A DNA stretch of 7,686 nucleotides, from positions 1 through 7,686 of the forward strand of contig CAKQNH010000202.1 of NCBI GenBank assembly GCA_934255105.1. Direction: 5' to 3'. This DNA comes from an uncultured Pirellulaceae bacterium (GTDB lineage Bacteria > Planctomycetota > Planctomycetia > Pirellulales > Pirellulaceae). The position numbers and the translations under genes were made by a program. Below the pieces are notes generated by a model. It had not been told where the DNA came from and ran no database searches. It saw only the letters and a list, made by a program, of their open reading frames with translations. How positions within the stretch are numbered: position 1 is the stretch's first letter; every line of letters begins with the position of its first letter. Positions 4,601 through 7,686 of this stretch are shown piece by piece.

Positions 4601-7215
4601 TCTGCCCCAAAGGCCATCAGCCGACTGGGGCTGGCGACCAGTAGCATGCGATCGATGACGAGCACATTGACACCTTCAGCGCCGCTGGGTCGAACTGGTA
4701 TTCGCCCAACCATGGCCGGCGCGCCTCCCGCCGCAGAAGAACCTGGCGGTAGCTGCGTGGAAAAAACAAAGATCTCTGCGGCAGTGGGCCAGTAGACATA
4801 TTGGCCAGAGATAAAGCCACGTCCCAAGCCACGTGGGCTGGGAAGCGCCCCACCGACAATCGGCGTGGTGCTGCCGGGGAAGCTGGCTGCTACGCGGCCA
4901 GTCCGCTTGTCGAGCCACACCAGCCTGTCGCCACTGACGATCAAAGCGTCCCCCACAGTCCCCAATAGCTGCACCGCGTCGGCCACGCTGCTTTGATCGG
5001 TCGACCACACGAGCTCCCCCGTGATGGCGTCGAGCGCAAAGATCTCCGGTGCGTCTTGAGGTGCACAAAAAACCAATCCGGCTGATAACAGGCAGGGAGT
5101 CAAGTCGCGGTAACGATAGCGTTTGGGTTTAGGGAAAGCCGAGTTTTCGCGTGGTGTCGAATACTGCACGAGCCACTGGGTCTGGCCGTTGAGTGGGTCC
5201 AAGCAAACGATCGCTCCCAGGTGAGTGTTGTAGTAGAGTCGGCCACCGGCTAGGCTCAGTTGTTGATGTGCGATCAAGTTGGCGCGCTGGGCGTCGGCGA
5301 TACTACCTGAGGCCAGCACACCTGATTTCCAACGCAACTCGCCGGTGATGCGGTCAAAGGCAGCCAAGCTGCGGCGCAGGCCGACGTGATCGCGCTGGGC
5401 TACGGCTACAATCAACAGATCGCCCCAAGCCACTGGAGGGCCGTCGAACTCGGCCGCGGTGAATTGGGCGTCTGGGAATTGTGCCCCAGGGAAGTCGGCA
5501 GCGTTCAAGTGCAGTGGAAAGCCTGGTAGCATGCTCCCCTGCTGGCTCAAGTCCAGCCCAACTAGATAGCTCAACGAAGCCCCGCTGCGACCTGCGTTTG
5601 CACCGCGCGTGTGCAAGCGACCCGTAATGGGACTGCCCATCCGCGCATACAGGCAGTCGTTGTCGATGCTCAGCGTCCCACGCGGCGAACCGACCATGGG
5701 ATAGCCCAGCGGCAAATACGACGCGGCGGAGAGTTCGCTTTCAAAGAGTGGTAGCCCGCCGCTCCCCTGCGGCCACGGCGCGCCGGTCTCCAAGTCATAG
5801 GCCACGATGCGCGTCATCTCATTTACAAACACAACCCCCTCATGGACTGCCGGGTAATAGGGGAGCGTCGCGCGGGAGCTCTCCGCTACCGGCGCGCCAT
5901 GGGCACTCGTCAGGTCGTTGGTGACAGAGAATCTCTCTAGCGCATGAGACCACTTGGGCCAAGTGGCAAAACTCAGTGGTGCGTGGAAGTCCTTTAATGC
6001 GTGGGTAGCCTCGGCTGGAGTGGTGCGTTGTTCGACAGGCGGCGCGGCATCTGAGTCTGAGGGTTGTGCGTCGCGGTGAAGCTGGGGCCCGTGGAAGCTA
6101 TCCAAGCTGGCAGGCGGTGGGGCAAGCGGGTGCCAGTGGGCGATCTGCTCCAGGGCTGCCTGCAGATCCTGCCCCGTGGAGCCGCCTATGTGCTGCGCCA
6201 TCCGCTCCGCCCACCCCAGTACCGCCGGTGCGTCCAGCGCCTCCGCGTTCATGCTGGCGGCGATGGCCAGTCGTCGGACTACTTGGCTGGTATTCTGCGC
6301 GGCTACAGTGACGCTGCCGTCTGCGCTCAGAGTTGCTGCAGTAGGTGTTGCAGCAGCTTGTGCAGTCGATGCCGAGGACGCAGCCTCGGATGAGGCGGCG
6401 GTAGCTCTCCCAGGTAGCTCAGGTAGATAGCGCGTGGCAAATACCTCTTGCCAGACTCGCTCTTGCTCGTCCGCACTCCTGCCAGCGGCTAATTGTTGCC
6501 AGACCAACGATGCGGCCAGCGTACCGCTAGTAGTTGCTTGGCCGTCTTCCGCACGATCCTCCGGCTGAGCGCCGATACGACTCGCGCGATCGGCAGGCTC
6601 GATCGCTTGGCTGGCAGCTATACCCCAGCCGCGTTCCAGATACAGATCGCCGAGCAGCAATTGGAAGTTCGTACCAAGAGCAGGGGCGGAGAAACGTCGT
6701 GTGGCCAACTGTGCGGCGCGAAGATCTTTGGTTTCTTGCAAGTGCGCCAGAGCCAGCTTGGCGGGTTCGCGCTGCCGCGCCTCCGCCTTGACGGCCGCAT
6801 CGGGAAAGTTCTCCAGTGCAGTTGTGGTGCGGCGAGTGGCCCACTGAGCGAGTGGAACGTACAACTGCGTTTTAAGCGAAGCGGCCGCTTGAGGCGGTGC
6901 TGCGGCGACGAGGCGATTCTCCGCTTCATCCAGAAGTTTTTCGAGCAGTCGCAGCGCTTCGTCGATTTGCCCCGCTTGAATCAGCTCACCGGCTTGCTCG
7001 ATCAACAGTCGCTCCGCCGGCAGCGCCAACAGCGGTGGCGCTTGAGCAGTCATCTCCTGCCCCCAAATCTCCTGGTCCCAGCCGATGGCCGCTAAACCTA
7101 CGCTGCACACGAAACTCAACACCAGCGGCCAGGCTGCAGTCTTTGCAAGACCGGAGTTGTTAACGCAGCGAAGAAGCATGTCGAGATAGGACTGTGGGAA
7201 GAGCATGGTTAGCAT
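4597..7215 (-). CDS. Exported PQQ-type beta-propeller repeat protein (about 872 aa)
   Basis: Counting from ATG 7215, residues about 20-50 form a signal peptide or anchor (basic R-C-V-N-N-S-G-L-A-K, then a long hydrophobic run). Residues 70-97 resemble a TPR helix pair (A-G-E-L-I-Q-A-G-Q-I-D-E-A-L-R-L-L). An Ala/Ser/Thr-rich low-complexity linker lies at about 268-305. A beta-propeller of PQQ-like blades fills about 448-872, with blade motifs R-I-V-A-Y-D-L-E-T-G (469), A-F-D-R-I-T-G-E-L-R-W (619), C-L-D-P-L-N-G-Q-T-Q-W (671), F-A-L-D-A-I-T-G-E-L-V-W (726) and L-D-K-R-T-G (769). Such domains occur in quinoproteins and in BamB-like scaffold proteins. No dehydrogenase active site is evident, so a periplasmic or surface scaffold role is more likely; partners are unknown. 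Start options are ATG 7215, 7206 and 7179, none with a Shine-Dalgarno. A TTG at 7236 is unlikely because it falls in a promoter-like TTGACA. Confidence 0.85.
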   Translation of the reverse strand: MLTMLFPQSYLDMLLRCVNNSGLAKTAAWPLVLSFVCSVGLAAIGWDQEIWGQEMTAQAPPLLALPAERLLIEQAGELIQAGQIDEALRLLEKLLDEAENRLVAAAPPQAAASLKTQLYVPLAQWATRRTTTALENFPDAAVKAEARQREPAKLALAHLQETKDLRAAQLATRRFSAPALGTNFQLLLGDLYLERGWGIAASQAIEPADRASRIGAQPEDRAEDGQATTSGTLAASLVWQQLAAGRSADEQERVWQEVFATRYLPELPGRATAASSEAASSASTAQAAATPTAATLSADGSVTVAAQNTSQVVRRLAIAASMNAEALDAPAVLGWAERMAQHIGGSTGQDLQAALEQIAHWHPLAPPPASLDSFHGPQLHRDAQPSDSDAAPPVEQRTTPAEATHALKDFHAPLSFATWPKWSHALERFSVTNDLTSAHGAPVAESSRATLPYYPAVHEGVVFVNEMTRIVAYDLETGAPWPQGSGGLPLFESELSAASYLPLGYPMVGSPRGTLSIDNDCLYARMGSPITGRLHTRGANAGRSGASLSYLVGLDLSQQGSMLPGFPLHLNAADFPGAQFPDAQFTAAEFDGPPVAWGDLLIVAVAQRDHVGLRRSLAAFDRITGELRWKSGVLASGSIADAQRANLIAHQQLSLAGGRLYYNTHLGAIVCLDPLNGQTQWLVQYSTPRENSAFPKPKRYRYRDLTPCLLSAGLVFCAPQDAPEIFALDAITGELVWSTDQSSVADAVQLLGTVGDALIVSGDRLVWLDKRTGRVAASFPGSTTPIVGGALPSPRGLGRGFISGQYVYWPTAAEIFVFSTQLPPGSSAAGGAPAMVGRIPVRPSGAEGVNVLVIDRMLLVASPSRLMAFGAD

Positions 7216-7222
7216 CGGTCCA

Positions 7223-7236
7223 ACTATAAATGTCAA
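7223..7236 (-). promoter_or_regulatory. Promoter-like elements upstream of the propeller gene
   Basis: On the minus strand TATAGT (7228-7223, 5 of 6 to consensus) would place a transcription start about at 7216, right at ATG 7215, giving a leaderless or very short leader. TTGACA (7236-7231) is a perfect -35 hexamer but sits too close to pair with this TATAGT. Paired at 17 nt it meets only a weak GCTAAC and would then favour ATG 7179. Which element is used cannot be decided from sequence. Confidence 0.3.
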
Positions 7237-7599
7237 CGACTAGACCATTTTAACGCGGTTCATTGCGGTACTCTCCCGCACGGGGGTCGAGCAGCTTTAA
7301 AGTTATTCATAGGCGGGATCGTTAGGCCCGGATTATTCATAATCCGCATGGACAGCAAGGAAGTTCGACTGCCGCAAGTGCCGTCGCCTGCGCAGGCCGC
7401 GGAAGCGATTTGGCATATGAGCCTCATCTGTTGATCAGTTCGCATTGTGCATCGCGGCCTGCTCCGGCTCGGCCTTAAACGATTTCAGCGAGTCGACGCC
7501 AATTGTTTGACTAGAGGTACTAATTCATAGCAAACTGTCTTTGTTCCTAAGACGTAAACTCATTTGTCACCATCGTTTATCTCACTTCCCCGCACACTC
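7237..7599. other. Gene-free upstream region of the propeller gene
   Basis: No frame here looks coding. The only open stretch on the minus strand (7260-7445) owes its M-N-N-P-G-L and M-N-N-F-K-A segments to repeat motifs and has low-grade composition. The region holds the ATGAATAA-type repeats at 7302-7341, a 12-bp perfect palindrome GCCTGCGCAGGC at 7386-7397, and a TAATTCATAG variant near 7525-7534. No promoter for a gene to the right is convincing. Confidence 0.5.
7302..7341 (-). repeat. Two tandem copies of an ATGAATAA(T)C motif
   Basis: On the minus strand, ATGAATAATCCGGGCCTAAC (7340-7321) and TATGAATAAC (7311-7302) share the core ATGAATAA in the same orientation, 30 bp apart. A third copy in inverted orientation is at 7600-7619. 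This marks a repeated intergenic element rather than chance. Confidence 0.6.
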
Positions 7600-7619
7600 A
7601 TGAATAATCCAGGCTAAAC
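7600..7619 (+). repeat. Inverted partner of the ATGAATAATCC repeat
   Basis: ATGAATAATCCAGGCTAAAC matches the reverse complement of 7321-7340 at 17 of 20 positions, with the first 11 identical. The two copies bracket about 260 bp, an arrangement expected for terminal inverted repeats of a MITE-like element. No target-site duplication is visible and the right copy merges with the palindrome that starts at 7615. Confidence 0.6.
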
Positions 7620-7684
7620 CGTGTGGGCAACCGGCCGCGCGCCACTGAGCCAGGACGCGTGCGGGGCGATGCCCACGCGGTTTA
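7615..7684. repeat. 70-bp palindromic element at the window end
   Basis: TAAACCGTGTGGGCA (7615-7629) pairs with TGCCCACGCGGTTTA (7670-7684): 14 Watson-Crick pairs and one T-G wobble. The GC-rich interior is also partly self-complementary (GGCCGCGCGCC against GCGTGCGGGGC). The shape is that of REP/BIME-type palindromes or of a structured non-coding RNA or terminator. The window stops 2 nt after it, so its relation to the next gene is unseen. Confidence 0.65.
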
Positions 7685-7686
7685 AC

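Noticed and set aside
6493..7095. 200-aa plus-strand frame antisense to the propeller gene
   Set aside because: It overlaps the N-terminal part of the propeller protein, has a biased R/Q/L composition and no recognisable domain.
7179..7236. TTG at 7236 as the propeller start
   Set aside because: It lies in a TTGACA promoter-like hexamer, gives an overlong N-region before the signal sequence, and better ATG codons follow at 7215, 7206 and 7179.
7260..7445. 61-aa minus-strand frame upstream of the propeller gene
   Set aside because: Its M-N-N segments come from the ATGAATAA repeat copies, and no RBS or family pattern supports coding.

Overview
The window looks like a chromosomal piece of a planctomycete, most likely a Pirellulaceae relative of Rhodopirellula or Blastopirellula. 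This is an inference from a ThuA-DUF1080 secreted protein, a large exported PQQ-type beta-propeller protein, a tiny lipoprotein ending in a W-G-K-L-S-R-P-K-F tail, mostly weak or absent Shine-Dalgarno sequences, and intergenic palindromic repeats. No rRNA, tRNA, CRISPR array or complete insertion sequence was seen.

Layout. Positions 1-68 hold an inverted array of AAACT(T/C) hexamers that folds into a 24-bp hairpin. A plus-strand two-gene operon follows: an APC-family amino-acid permease (194-1567) and, 2 nt later, a secreted ThuA plus DUF1080 (3-keto-disaccharide hydrolase) fusion (1570-3084). A GC-rich hairpin (3104-3125) separates it from a convergent minus-strand type II toxin-antitoxin pair. 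The RHH-like antitoxin (3472-3681) is upstream, the ParE/RelE-like toxin (3160-3471) is downstream, and the antitoxin stop directly abuts the toxin start. The pair has a clear Shine-Dalgarno, an extended -10 and an overlapping imperfect palindrome that could be its operator.

Positions about 3700-4460 are AT-richer by eye and gene-poor. They hold only short doubtful reading frames, of which 4163-4336 (57 aa) is the most protein-like. At 4472-4600 there is a 42-aa lipoprotein with an excellent Shine-Dalgarno. It runs tail to tail into the minus-strand beta-propeller gene (4597-7215), and the two stop codons share one CTAG.

The last 450 bp, upstream of the propeller gene, carry no convincing gene. 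They hold repeats: several copies of an ATGAATAA(T)C motif, two of them as a 20-bp imperfect inverted pair about 300 bp apart, and a 70-bp palindrome at the window end.

The genes do not form one obvious pathway. The clearest functional unit is permease plus periplasmic sugar-processing enzyme. The TA pair and the AT-richer stretch look like an accessory insertion between two core-type loci. I did not find a clearly new defence or biosynthetic system. The most unusual items are the tiny lipoprotein with its shared stop, the intergenic repeat families, and a short pentapeptide-like tandem repeat inside the propeller.
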